Assembly (NCBI GenBank): GCA_002938205.1
Contig: PTKZ01000009.1
Span: 1-59,646 of the forward strand
Direction of reading: 5' to 3'
Source: Alphaproteobacteria bacterium MarineAlpha5_Bin5
GTDB lineage: Bacteria > Pseudomonadota > Alphaproteobacteria > HIMB59 > GCA-002718135
Length of the DNA: 59,646 nucleotides
Within the stretch, counting starts at the first letter, position 1. The number at the start of each line of letters is the position of its first letter. Below are positions 46,062 to 54,983 of this stretch, one piece after another. Below the pieces are notes generated by a model, which saw only the letters and a list, made by a program, of their open reading frames with translations, ran no database searches and had not been told where the DNA came from. Both the position numbers and the translations under genes were made by a program.

Positions 46062-46145
46062 TTATTTCTTTTTTTGACGTTTTTTGTTTCGTCTATACTT
46101 CGATCCTCTTTTACGACGACCCCTATGCTTTTTTGGATATCCCAT
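46062..46145 (-). CDS. 27-residue Lys/Arg-rich micro-protein (possible ribosomal peptide)
   Basis: A 28-codon frame on the minus strand starts MGYPKKHRGRRKRGSKYRR and ends in QKKK. Of 27 residues, nine are Lys and seven are Arg. In an AT-rich chromosome the arginines use CGT and CGA and keep a local GC-rich patch, which argues for selection on the peptide. The composition and size recall tiny ribosome-associated peptides such as bS22/Sra-like or bL37-like proteins; that comparison is from memory and not a family assignment. No good ribosome binding site is visible upstream. Confidence 0.55.
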   Translation of the reverse strand: MGYPKKHRGRRKRGSKYRRNKKRQKKK

Positions 46146-46188
46146 AATTTTTTAAGATATATACAAAATCTATTTCTTAAGTCAAAGG

Positions 46189-47076
46189 CTAATAATGCCA
46201 ATCTTTAGCTTCATTAAATAGGAACTCTCTAAATACTTCTAATCTTCTGTCATTTTTAAATGATTCGGTATAAACAAAAAATGTTTGATAGGAAGGACCT
46301 TCCAAATTTGGAAGTACTCTAACTAAGTGAGGTTTTTCAGCAACCATATAATCTGGTAGTGACGCAAGTCCAGCACCTTTTTCAACAGCGAGCGACATTC
46401 CATAAATACTATTTACTCTAAATTTTGGCCTTCTTTTTATGCCGGTTTTACCTACTTTTAATATCCAATCAATATTTGAAATAGGTGAAGGTAAACCTGA
46501 TCCAAAGCAAATTAAACTATGTTTATCTAAATCATTAGAGTTTCTTGGTATTCCATTTGATTGCAAATAATCTGATGAACCATAAATATGATTATGAAAG
46601 TTTACAAATTTTTTAAAAATAAGATTAGCTTGAGTTGGTTTTTTTACTCTTACAGCTACATCAGCAATTCTATTAGATAAATCAACTTCTTCATCACTCA
46701 TAAGTAAACTAATTTCCATCTCTGGATATTGATCAGTAAATTTATTTATTCTTGGAGTTAACCAAGTTGAACCAAATCCAACAGTCGTACTAACAGTTAA
46801 TTTTCCAACTGGTTTTGTTTTTTTTTCAATTAATTTTTTTTCAAATTCAGAAATTGATGAGTTTATTTTACTAACTGTTATAAAAAGATTTTCACCTTGT
46901 TCAGTTAACCTTACCCCTTTTTGATGCCTTATAAAAAGAGGAGTCTTTAGATCAAATTCTAAATCTTGTATTTGCCTGCTCAGCGCCGATTGACTGATAT
47001 TTAGTTTAGCACTTGCTTTTGATATACTTTTTGAGATTGCAATTTCATAAAAAGATTTCAACTTATTCCAGTCCAT
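46189..47076 (-). CDS. LysR-family transcriptional regulator
   Basis: The 295-residue regulator has an N-terminal helix-turn-helix (SISKASAKLNISQSALSRQIQDLE, core ASAKLNISQSALSRQIQDLE) and a C-terminal effector-binding domain starting GKLTVSTTVGFGSTWL. The AlsR/CbbR-like recognition helix QSALSRQI is intact. It abuts and overlaps rpe by one base on the same strand, being downstream of it; the target genes are not evident from the context, and no divergent partner is present. Confidence 0.9.
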   Translation of the reverse strand: MDWNKLKSFYEIAISKSISKASAKLNISQSALSRQIQDLEFDLKTPLFIRHQKGVRLTEQGENLFITVSKINSSISEFEKKLIEKKTKPVGKLTVSTTVGFGSTWLTPRINKFTDQYPEMEISLLMSDEEVDLSNRIADVAVRVKKPTQANLIFKKFVNFHNHIYGSSDYLQSNGIPRNSNDLDKHSLICFGSGLPSPISNIDWILKVGKTGIKRRPKFRVNSIYGMSLAVEKGAGLASLPDYMVAEKPHLVRVLPNLEGPSYQTFFVYTESFKNDRRLEVFREFLFNEAKDWHY

Positions 47077-47723
47077 TATCTAAGAGAGTCAATTAAATGT
47101 TTGTATTTCTCTTCTTTTTTTGAAAATATATAAGTTCCAGCAACTAAAATATCAGCTCCATAATTTAAACATTTTTTTGCAGTGAGATCATTTATGCCTC
47201 CATCAACCTCAATTTCAAAATTTAGACTATTTTCTTTTCGATATTCAAAAATATCTTTTATTTTAGAGAGTTCTGAATCCATAAACTTTTGACCACCAAA
47301 TCCTGGAACAACAGTCATAACTATTACTAAGTCTATTTTATTTAATAAATGTTTTATATCTTGAAATTTAACATTTGGATGAATAGCTATTCCAGGTTTA
47401 CAATTTGAATTTCTTATTTTTTCAATTATTTTTTGGTGATTTTGATCTGCTTCGGGATGAAAACTAATTATATTAGCACCTGCATTAAGAAATGAATCAA
47501 TATAATTTAAAACTGGTTTAATCATTAGATGAACATCTAAGATTTTATTTGTAACTGATCTTAAAGATTTTACTATGTTTGGTCCAAAAGTTATATTTGG
47601 TACATAATGACCATCCATTACATCTATATGGATATATTCTGCTCCACATGCATCAATCATTTTTACTTCTTTTTTGATCTTTAGTAAATCAGCAGCAAGA
47701 ATTGATGGTGCAATTTTAGTCAT
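47076..47723 (-). CDS. rpe: Ribulose-phosphate 3-epimerase
   Basis: This 215-residue TIM-barrel enzyme has APSILAADLLKIKKEV, the metal-binding HIDVMDGHYVPNITFGP, VHLMIKP, SFHPEADQN, MTVVPGFGGQKF and EVDGGINDLTA, all standard Rpe blocks. It interconverts ribulose-5-phosphate and xylulose-5-phosphate in the pentose phosphate pathway. The LysR gene follows with a one-base overlap, so they are co-transcribed. Confidence 0.95.
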   Translation of the reverse strand: MTKIAPSILAADLLKIKKEVKMIDACGAEYIHIDVMDGHYVPNITFGPNIVKSLRSVTNKILDVHLMIKPVLNYIDSFLNAGANIISFHPEADQNHQKIIEKIRNSNCKPGIAIHPNVKFQDIKHLLNKIDLVIVMTVVPGFGGQKFMDSELSKIKDIFEYRKENSLNFEIEVDGGINDLTAKKCLNYGADILVAGTYIFSKKEEKYKHLIDSLR

Positions 47724-47764
47724 TTAGATTTTAAATATATAATATATATAGGGTAACATTCATA

Positions 47765-48109
47765 ATGAAATCTATAGTTAACAAACCTTGGGGATCCTTT
47801 GAAGTTTTAGAACAAGATAAAAAATATACAATTAAAAAAATTATAGTTATTCCAGGCGGTATTTTATCCTATCAAAGCCATTCTCATCGTTCAGAACATT
47901 GGATAGTTGTAGAGGGTAAAGCAGAGATCACCCTTGAAAATAAAGTATACAATTTAAGTGAAAATGAAACTATCTTTATACCACAAGAATCTAAGCATAG
48001 GTTGGCAAATAAAAGTGATAAAAATCTAGTAATAATTGAAATGTGGTATGGTGATAAATTAGATGAAAACGATATTATTAGGTATGATGATATTTATGGA
48101 AGAAAATAA
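47765..48109 (+). CDS. Stand-alone cupin, mannose-6-phosphate isomerase type II-like
   Basis: This 114-residue single cupin resembles the C-terminal isomerase domain of bifunctional ManC-type proteins. It opens NKPWGSFEVLEQDKKYTIKKI and has SYQSHSHRSEHWIVVEGKA with metal-binding histidines and Glu, FIPQESKHRLAN and NLVIIEMWYGDKLDENDIIR. Such domains interconvert fructose-6-phosphate and mannose-6-phosphate. It overlaps the next small gene by one base, and the pair stands apart from the flanking minus-strand genes. A GDP-mannose or surface-polysaccharide role is plausible. Confidence 0.8.
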   Translation: MKSIVNKPWGSFEVLEQDKKYTIKKIIVIPGGILSYQSHSHRSEHWIVVEGKAEITLENKVYNLSENETIFIPQESKHRLANKSDKNLVIIEMWYGDKLDENDIIRYDDIYGRK

Positions 48110-48492
48110 TGTTAATTAAAACTCCAATCTCATTAGCTGAACTTCTAGATAAAATTTCTATTCTAATTCTTAAAGAAAAAAATATCAAAGATGAGAATAA
48201 ACTTATATTAATCAGAAAAGAGCTAAAATATCTTAATGCCGTTCTTGATAAAAATATTTCAAAAAATAAGATTCATAACTACTTAGAGAGTTTATTAGAA
48301 GTTAATACTAAGTTATGGAACATTGAGGATGATATAAGAAATTGTGAAAAAAATAAGCAATTTGATCAAAAATTTATAGATCTTGCAAGATCAGTATATT
48401 TTACGAATGACAAAAGATCGGAAATAAAGTTAAAAATTAATAAAGAATTTGGGTCAGAAATTGTTGAGGTTAAATCGTATGAAGAGTATTGA
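48109..48492 (+). CDS. Small helical protein, resembles DUF6165
   Basis: This 127-residue all-helical, charged protein opens MLIKTPISLAELLDKISILILKEK, whose SxxELLDKISIL pattern matches my memory of the DUF6165 family. The middle has NTKLWNIEDDIRNCEKN. The function is unknown. In other bacteria members occur near glycosyltransferase and polysaccharide genes, which would agree with the cupin partner, but I cannot verify this from the window. The start overlaps the cupin stop by one base. Confidence 0.6.
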   Translation: MLIKTPISLAELLDKISILILKEKNIKDENKLILIRKELKYLNAVLDKNISKNKIHNYLESLLEVNTKLWNIEDDIRNCEKNKQFDQKFIDLARSVYFTNDKRSEIKLKINKEFGSEIVEVKSYEEY

Positions 48493-48493
48493 T

Positions 48494-49522
48494 TTATCTA
48501 AACCTGCTAATACTAACTTTAATTAATTTTATTAAAGTATTTTTAAATAAATTATTTTCAAAAATACTTAAGGAATCAATTGCCACATCAGCAAAATGTT
48601 TAGCTCTTGTAATTGTATCTTCTATACAATGATATTTATTTATTATTTTTATTGCTTTATTAAAATCACCCGTTTCTTGTTTTAAGTTAGAGATGACACG
48701 TTTCCAAAAGTTTTTCTCTTCATCATTTGAGCGTCCATATGCAAGCAAAATTGGTAGAGTAATTTTGCCTTCTTTAAAATCATCACCTAAGTTTTTACCC
48801 ATACTATTTGAATCTGATATATAATCTAATGCATCATCAATTAGTTGAAAACTCATTCCAAAGTTAATACCAAATGATTTTAATGCTTCAATTTCATTTT
48901 TTTTAGCTTTAGCACTTATTCCTCCTACTTGACATGCAGCACTGAAAAGTGAAGCAGTCTTTCCATTAATGATTTTAAAATAAGTATCTTCACTTATTTC
49001 TAGATTTTTTTCATTACTAATTTCAAGAACTTCACCTTCTGAAATTACAACACTGGTATCTGAAAGAATCTTAAGAGTGTCTAAATTGCCATACTTTGTC
49101 ATTAACTGAAATGATCTACTAAATAAAAAATCACCAACCAATACGCTTGTTTTGTTACCCCATATCTCATTAGCTGTTAGATTTCCCCTTCTCTCTTTGC
49201 TTGTATCTACAACATCATCATGCAATAAAGTGGCAGCGTGGATAAATTCTACTGCTGATGCTAAGCCTATATGATTATGGGTACTAAGATTTTTACCTTT
49301 TAAAAGATGAAAACTAGAAATTGTAAGCAAAGGTCTTAGTCTTTTTCCTCCAGATAAAATTAAATATTTACCTATTTCTTGAACAAGGGGTACATTACTA
49401 TCAAGTTTTTCTATTATTAAAGTGTCAACAGAATTTAAATCCTCTTTACATAATTCTTTTAAAGAAAGAATTGATTCTTCAAAATTATCTTTATTGTTTT
49501 CAAGAGGTATTATTTTAGCCAT
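48494..49522 (-). CDS. ispB: Polyprenyl (octaprenyl-type) diphosphate synthase
   Basis: This 342-residue trans-prenyltransferase has the first aspartate-rich motif in LLHDDVVDTSKERRG, KTSVLVGDFLFSRSFQLM and the second motif in FQLIDDALDYISD. The length and residues before the first motif (AAT) fit a medium- to long-chain synthase. It makes the isoprenoid side chain of ubiquinone. It is a single gene on the minus strand, divergent from the S49 peptidase gene. Confidence 0.92.
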   Translation of the reverse strand: MAKIIPLENNKDNFEESILSLKELCKEDLNSVDTLIIEKLDSNVPLVQEIGKYLILSGGKRLRPLLTISSFHLLKGKNLSTHNHIGLASAVEFIHAATLLHDDVVDTSKERRGNLTANEIWGNKTSVLVGDFLFSRSFQLMTKYGNLDTLKILSDTSVVISEGEVLEISNEKNLEISEDTYFKIINGKTASLFSAACQVGGISAKAKKNEIEALKSFGINFGMSFQLIDDALDYISDSNSMGKNLGDDFKEGKITLPILLAYGRSNDEEKNFWKRVISNLKQETGDFNKAIKIINKYHCIEDTITRAKHFADVAIDSLSIFENNLFKNTLIKLIKVSISRFR

Positions 49523-49647
49523 ATTCGATAAATAATATTTATTTTCATTAGTTTTTTTACAGCACTTAAACCGTTTTGATATAAATTACAAACCCTACAT
49601 CAATAATTAAGTCTTTATGTAAACTTTAAGTTTTGATATGGAAGCAT

Positions 49648-50460
49648 ATGTTTAAAAGGTTATTTTCAAAAAATATAAATATTCCAACTTTACGACTTTC
49701 AGGAGTAATAGGTCAGGCTGGATTTATGCGTTCTGGTCTTTCAATTTCTTCATTAAATAAACTAATAGATAAGTTATTTGCTGATAAAAAAGCTCCAGCA
49801 ATTGCTTTAATTATTAATTCACCCGGAGGTTCCCCTACCCAATCTTCTTTAATAGCAAAAAAAATTATTGATTTGGCTAAGAAAAAGAACAAAAAGGTTC
49901 TTTCCTTTGTTGAAGATGTAGCTGCTTCAGGCGGATACTGGTTAGCTTGTGCTGGAGATGAGATATATATTGATTCAAATTCTATTGTTGGCTCTATAGG
50001 AGTAATTTCACCTGGTTTTGGATTTGTAGACTTACTTAAAAAAATAGGTGTAGAAAGAAGGGTTTACACCTCAGGTAAAAGTAAGAGTTTTTTAGATCCT
50101 TTTAAAGAAGAAAAAAAAGAAGATATTGAAAGACTTAAGAAAATTCAAGAACAAATTCATGATAATTTTATTGATTATGTAAAAAAAAGACGTGGTAGTA
50201 AAATTAATGATTCAAAAATTGATGAAATTTTTTCGGGTTTATTTTGGGTAGGTCAAAAAGCAATTGATCTTGGATTGGCAGATGGTTTAGGGTCAGTAAA
50301 TGAAATTATTGAAATGAAATTTGGAAAAAAAGCAAAAGCAAAAATTATTGATCAAAAGAAATCCTTTCTTCAACGACGTCTATCTTCTTCATTGATTGAT
50401 AGTGATGAAATATTACAAAAAATTGAAGAAAAATTTATTTGGTCAAGGTATGGTTTATAA
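49648..50460 (+). CDS. S49-family signal peptide peptidase-like protease
   Basis: The product has 270 residues from the ATG at 49648; an in-frame TTG 15 bases upstream adds MIWKH. The protein is of the single-domain SohB/SppA type: INSPGGSPTQSSLIAKKI, VEDVAASGGYWLACAGDEIY with the catalytic serine, and GSIGVISPGFGFVDLLKKIG. The catalytic lysine would be in the YTSGKSKSFLDPF segment. No N-terminal membrane segment is evident, unlike SppA, so a peripheral inner-membrane location is likely. The following micro-gene starts on the last base of its stop codon. Confidence 0.85.
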   Translation: MFKRLFSKNINIPTLRLSGVIGQAGFMRSGLSISSLNKLIDKLFADKKAPAIALIINSPGGSPTQSSLIAKKIIDLAKKKNKKVLSFVEDVAASGGYWLACAGDEIYIDSNSIVGSIGVISPGFGFVDLLKKIGVERRVYTSGKSKSFLDPFKEEKKEDIERLKKIQEQIHDNFIDYVKKRRGSKINDSKIDEIFSGLFWVGQKAIDLGLADGLGSVNEIIEMKFGKKAKAKIIDQKKSFLQRRLSSSLIDSDEILQKIEEKFIWSRYGL

Positions 50461-50621
50461 TGAAACTAATTGTCTTATTTATCATTATATTAATTATAAT
50501 CGTTTTTATTAGTTTTTTTAACAAATCAAAAAATGCAAATCGCCAAAAAAATGTTAATTCAGACAAAACAATTGATTTAGAGATAGATCCTGAAACCAAA
50601 GAATATAAACCTAAGGATTAA
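50460..50621 (+). CDS. 53-residue single-pass membrane protein
   Basis: The frame starts MKLIVLFIIILIIIVFISFF (membrane segment 1-20) and continues with a short charged tail ending EIDPETKEYKPKD. The start is in a one-base overlap with the protease gene and the next gene starts immediately after the stop, so the gene is held tightly in an operon. The polar tail with DLEIDPETKEYKP recalls small proteins often found beside glyS or sppA in alphaproteobacteria, but I cannot name a family. Confidence 0.6.
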   Translation: MKLIVLFIIILIIIVFISFFNKSKNANRQKNVNSDKTIDLEIDPETKEYKPKD

Positions 50622-51980
50622 ATGACGGCAAAAACTATGGATGAACTAGTTTCTTTGTGTAAACGAAGAGGTTTTATTTTTCAATCCAATGATATTTATG
50701 GCGGCATAAAAGGACTATATGATTATGGTCCAATGGGTGTTGAATTAAAGAATAATCTAAAACAAGCTTGGTGGAAATCTATGGTTTATGAGCGAGATGA
50801 CATTGAAGGTATTGATGCTGCTATATTAAGTGCACCTATAGTTTTAAAACAATCTGGTCATGAAGATACTTTTAGCGATCCCTTAGTTGATTGCAAATCT
50901 TGTAAATCTAGGTGGAGAGCAGATCAGTTAATTGATAAAAAATGCCCTAATTGTAAATCAACAGATTTAACAGAGCCAAGACCTTTTAATTTGATGTTTA
51001 AGACAGTCATTGGACCTGTAGATGAAGGAAGTTCTTTTGCTTATTTAAGACCGGAAACTTGTCAGCAAATTTTTACAAATTTTAAAAATATTTTAGATTC
51101 TACTAATAGATCTATTCCTTTTGGAGTTGCACAAATAGGGAAAGCATTTAGAAACGAAATTACACCTCGTAATTTTATCTTTAGAGTTAGAGAATTTGAA
51201 CAAATGGAATTAGAATTTTTTGTTACACCTGGTACTGATGATAAATGGCATAAATACTGGACTGATAATAGATTGGAGTGGTGGATTTCACAGGGAATAA
51301 GGAAAAATAAATTAAAACTTTTAACAATACCTAGTAAAGAACTTGCTCATTACTCGAAAGCTACAATTGATATCATGTATGAATTTCCTCATGGTGAAGA
51401 AGAACTAGAAGGTATTGCTAATAGAACAGATTTTGATTTAGGATCACATACTAAAAATCAAAAAGAATTTTCACTAACATCAAATGTTTTAAAAAATAAT
51501 ACATCAACAACTAAATTATCAGTCCAAAATTTAGAAGAAAAACAAGCTTATATACCATATGTGATTGAGCCATCTGCAGGGGTTGATAGGGGTGTGTTAG
51601 CTGTATTAAATGAAGCTTATAAGGAAGAAAAACTTCATGGGGAAAACTCAAGAATTGTTTTGAATTTAAAACCACATCTTTCTCCAATAAAAGCAGCAGT
51701 CATCCCTCTGAAAAAAAACAATGAAAAGATTGTAAATTTATCAAAAGATATAAAAATGAATCTTCAAAAAATTGGATTAGGAAGAATAATGTTAGAAAAT
51801 TCAGGTAATATTGGTAAGAATTATAGACGCCATGATGAGATAGGTACCCCAATATGCATTACTGTTGATTTTGAAACTTTAGAAGATAAAACGGTTACAG
51901 TTAGAGATAGAGATACTATGGAACAAAAAAGAATAAGTTTAGACGAATTAATAATATACTACACAAAATACTTTAATTAA
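50622..51980 (+). CDS. glyS: Glycyl-tRNA synthetase, single-chain alpha2 type
   Basis: This 452-residue class II synthetase is of the homodimeric type. Motifs are [21 protein letters not shown] at the N-terminus (core [15 protein letters not shown]), a Zn-ribbon-like CKSCKS...CPNCKS insert near residues 90-110, RPETCQQIF, the motif 2 region [21 protein letters not shown] (core [18 protein letters not shown]) and motif 3 [16 protein letters not shown]-terminal anticodon-binding domain begins [15 protein letters not shown]. Most alphaproteobacteria have the unrelated two-subunit GlyQ/GlyS enzyme; this is the other type. Confidence 0.93.
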   Translation: MTAKTMDELVSLCKRRGFIFQSNDIYGGIKGLYDYGPMGVELKNNLKQAWWKSMVYERDDIEGIDAAILSAPIVLKQSGHEDTFSDPLVDCKSCKSRWRADQLIDKKCPNCKSTDLTEPRPFNLMFKTVIGPVDEGSSFAYLRPETCQQIFTNFKNILDSTNRSIPFGVAQIGKAFRNEITPRNFIFRVREFEQMELEFFVTPGTDDKWHKYWTDNRLEWWISQGIRKNKLKLLTIPSKELAHYSKATIDIMYEFPHGEEELEGIANRTDFDLGSHTKNQKEFSLTSNVLKNNTSTTKLSVQNLEEKQAYIPYVIEPSAGVDRGVLAVLNEAYKEEKLHGENSRIVLNLKPHLSPIKAAVIPLKKNNEKIVNLSKDIKMNLQKIGLGRIMLENSGNIGKNYRRHDEIGTPICITVDFETLEDKTVTVRDRDTMEQKRISLDELIIYYTKYFN

Positions 51981-52037
51981 TTTACAATCAATAATAATTT
52001 ATTTAATTTAGTTAGTTTTTCAGATTGCATATTTTTT

Positions 52038-53180
52038 ATGAAAAAAATTGATGACATCCTTGCATGCAGGGGTCTTTTTTTTGTTATGGCCTTCTCGATA
52101 GGACTGTGGACTATTAGAATTCCAACCATAAAAGATCAAATTTTGACAGATTATTTAGGCATTGGTTATATAATGGCCACATTCTCTATAGGTTCGATTA
52201 TAATGATGCTTTTAGCTAACTATATTATAATTAGAACTTCTTCAAAATTTGTCTTAATTTTTGTTTCTGTAGTACAGTGGCTACTATGGTTGCCGGTTCC
52301 TTTTATAAATAGTTTGGAAACTTTTATGTTTTTAGCTTTTTTATTTGGAATATGTTTTGGGCTTTTTGAAATTGCACTCAATTTGCAGGCCTCTAATATA
52401 GAAATTCGCGAAAAAAAATCTATGATGACAGTTTTTCATTCATTTTGGAGTTTAGGCGTTCTTATTGGCTCATTTTTAACAAGTATTTTTCTTCAATTTG
52501 AAATTTCTATGCTTAACAATATATTAATATATGTAATAATAATGTTGCCATTGAATCTTTGGTTTACATTTAAGTTAAACGTAGATGAAAAGTCTTCTAT
52601 AGAAAACAAAAAGAGCATTTTTTTTATTTGGCCTATATTAGTTATATTATTAGCAGTTGTTTCTATGGCTAGTGCTTTATCCGAAGGAAGTGTAGATTCT
52701 TGGGGAGCTCTTTATATGAGAGATATTGTTAAAATCGATGGTTTTAAAATAGGAATTGCAACTATCAGTTTTAATATATTTATGGTTATTGGTAGATTTT
52801 ATGGAGATCAGTTCAGAGATAAAATTGGTGTTTTTAATTTAATATTATGCTTATTTTCTTTAACAATATTTAGCTTAATAATTCTAATTAATTTTAATTC
52901 AATAATTTCGTCAATTATAGGATTTGCTCTTTTGGGAATTGGTACTTCTTCTGTTATACCAATAGCTTATAGTTTAGCAGGAAAAATAAAAGGAATTGAT
53001 AGCGGTGTAGGTATCGCAATTGTGTCAGTTGCAGTTTATGGCACATTTATGGGAGCTCCAGCTGCATTAGGTTTGGTAGCAAACATCTACGGTGTTAATA
53101 ATATTTTTTTACCAATATTAATAGTTTTTGTTTTATTATTATTTACAATGATTGTTTTTAAAAAAGAGTTTAAATCATAA
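52038..53180 (+). CDS. Major facilitator superfamily transporter
   Basis: This 380-residue protein has about 12 membrane segments in two halves. The first half has GLWTIRIPTIKDQ and the family loop LFGICFGLFEIALNLQASNIE; the second starts around residue 195. A FGDQFRDKIG-like loop (RFYGDQFRDKIG) marks the MFS A-motif in the second half. The layout resembles the YbjJ/fucose-permease-like branch, but substrate cannot be predicted. The gene converges on ygfZ with a six-base overlap. Confidence 0.82.
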   Translation: MKKIDDILACRGLFFVMAFSIGLWTIRIPTIKDQILTDYLGIGYIMATFSIGSIIMMLLANYIIIRTSSKFVLIFVSVVQWLLWLPVPFINSLETFMFLAFLFGICFGLFEIALNLQASNIEIREKKSMMTVFHSFWSLGVLIGSFLTSIFLQFEISMLNNILIYVIIMLPLNLWFTFKLNVDEKSSIENKKSIFFIWPILVILLAVVSMASALSEGSVDSWGALYMRDIVKIDGFKIGIATISFNIFMVIGRFYGDQFRDKIGVFNLILCLFSLTIFSLIILINFNSIISSIIGFALLGIGTSSVIPIAYSLAGKIKGIDSGVGIAIVSVAVYGTFMGAPAALGLVANIYGVNNIFLPILIVFVLLLFTMIVFKKEFKS

Positions 53181-54008
53181 AAAATTTAAAATTATTGAAT
53201 CATTAATTTCTAAATTTGTTTTATTCTCAATTATTGTATTTGCTGATTTTATGCTTAACATGCAAAGAATATAATTATTAACTTTAGAAATAACATAACC
53301 AACTTTATTGTTATTTATTTCAATGCTATCTCCTATATTAATATTGCCAGAAATGATCTCAAGATTATATATTTGTTTTTTTATTAACGATCTATATTTC
53401 ATTCTTGCTGTTATTTCTTGACCAACATAGCATCCTTTATCCCAATCTATCGCATTTAAGTTTTGAAAATTATTTTCTAATAAAAGTGATTTGTTTTCAT
53501 TCAAATCATCAGGGGTAAATGGAACTAAATTTTTCATTAATATTTCTTTATATTTATTAAAATACATTTCTTCTAAATTATCTATCTTTGGTAAATTTTT
53601 ATTATTTATATATACTTTTTTTCCAATATTTTTTTTTCTTGGATCAATGAACTTAATTATAGTATCTTTTATTTCGAAATCTTTATTAGTAAATAATATA
53701 ATAGAGGTTATATTTTCATTATGCTTTAAAATAACATTTGATCTCAGTTTATATATTTTTAATTTTGATAAAAATGATTCAAAATACTTTTCATGTATTT
53801 CTATTACATAGTTATCATTTTGACGAAAAATAAAAAAATCAGCTAGAAATTTGCCTTGAGGAGATAAAAAGCAAGAGTAAATTGGTTTGTCATTTTTACA
53901 TTTATAAATATCATTTGAAATCAAACCTTGCAAAAATTCTGCTTTATCTTCACCTCTAATTTCGATAAATTTGGAGGAAGAATCTTGAATGAAAAAATCT
54001 ATATTCAT
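53175..54008 (-). CDS. ygfZ: YgfZ, folate-binding protein for Fe-S cluster repair
   Basis: This 277-residue GcvT-like protein has the diagnostic YgfZ signature KGCYVGQEITARMKYR, with its conserved cysteine, near residue 195. The N-terminal QGLISNDIYKCK and YSCFLSPQGKFLADFFIF are GcvT-domain blocks. The protein maintains Fe-S enzymes using tetrahydrofolate. It is a single gene, convergent with the MFS gene and divergent from the glycosyltransferase gene. Confidence 0.88.
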   Translation of the reverse strand: MNIDFFIQDSSSKFIEIRGEDKAEFLQGLISNDIYKCKNDKPIYSCFLSPQGKFLADFFIFRQNDNYVIEIHEKYFESFLSKLKIYKLRSNVILKHNENITSIILFTNKDFEIKDTIIKFIDPRKKNIGKKVYINNKNLPKIDNLEEMYFNKYKEILMKNLVPFTPDDLNENKSLLLENNFQNLNAIDWDKGCYVGQEITARMKYRSLIKKQIYNLEIISGNINIGDSIEINNNKVGYVISKVNNYILCMLSIKSANTIIENKTNLEINDSIILNFL

Positions 54009-54059
54009 ATATTAAATTATATATATTCTATTTATAATAATTTTGTATATTAGTAACTT

Positions 54060-54983
54060 GTGAAAATACTAGTTATATCTTCAAACTTAATAGGAGACAC
54101 CATACTATCTACTGGAGTTATTGAACATTTTTATAATATCTATCCTTCCGCCAAGTTTACTTTTTTAATAGGTCCCAAAGCTTCGCAAGTTTATCAAAAC
54201 TTCCCAGGTCTAGAGGAAATAATAATCATTAAAAAAAGGAAGTATAATTTACATTGGTTTGACATGTATTCTAAATGTAAAAATAAAAAATGGGACAAGA
54301 TTATAGACTTAAGATCTTCTTTGTTATCTTATTTTTTTAAAACTAAAAAAAGATATATTTTTAAGAAAAATAATTTTTTGCATCATCTTGAGCAATTAAG
54401 TAATTCTTTTAAAATAAAAACAAATCAACCTCATATTTATACAAATCAATATGAAGAAGAAAAAGCAAATCAAAACATTGATAAAGATTTTAAATATATA
54501 GTTATTTTTCCTGGAGGTAATTGGAATCCAAAAATATGGTCAGTACACAATTTTAATAAATTATTAATTAGAATAATAAAAAATAATAAAAAAATTAAAT
54601 TTATAATTGTAGGCTCAATTAATGAAAAAGCAAAATATATAAAAAAAATTCAAAAAAATATATCAAAAGAACACTTTATAGATTTAATGGGAGAAAGCTT
54701 AACTCTTACTTCAGCTTATATGAAAAAAAGCAATTTATTTATTGGAAATGATTCAGGCTTAATGCATTTAGCTGCAGCAAGTAATTTAACTACTATCGGT
54801 TTGTTTGGGCCAACAAATGACAAGATATACGGTTATTCAGATCATAAAAATATAGTCATCAGAACTAAAGAAAGTTATAAATATTTTCAATCAATTAAAA
54901 TTAATTCTAATAATTCTTATATGGAATCAATTACTCCTGAAGAAGTATATGGAAAAATTCAAAAAATAAATTTTGATGAATAA
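54060..54983 (+). CDS. Glycosyltransferase family 9 (heptosyltransferase-like)
   Basis: This 307-residue GT-B enzyme begins at GTG (54060), giving MKILVISSNLIGDTILSTGVIEHF, whose NLIGDTILSTG pattern is the GT9 N-terminus. The C-terminal donor site has FIGNDSGLMHLAAASN and the GLFGPTND loop. GT9 enzymes add heptose to lipopolysaccharide inner core, so an outer-membrane LPS role is likely. The last eight bases overlap the pyrC start. Confidence 0.85.
   Translation: MKILVISSNLIGDTILSTGVIEHFYNIYPSAKFTFLIGPKASQVYQNFPGLEEIIIIKKRKYNLHWFDMYSKCKNKKWDKIIDLRSSLLSYFFKTKKRYIFKKNNFLHHLEQLSNSFKIKTNQPHIYTNQYEEEKANQNIDKDFKYIVIFPGGNWNPKIWSVHNFNKLLIRIIKNNKKIKFIIVGSINEKAKYIKKIQKNISKEHFIDLMGESLTLTSAYMKKSNLFIGNDSGLMHLAAASNLTTIGLFGPTNDKIYGYSDHKNIVIRTKESYKYFQSIKINSNNSYMESITPEEVYGKIQKINFDE

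Noticed and set aside
53491-53811. 106-codon plus-strand frame opposite ygfZ
   Set aside because: It overlaps ygfZ completely, which carries the diagnostic KGCYVGQE motif. The plus-strand product is a Phe/Ile/Ser-rich shadow.
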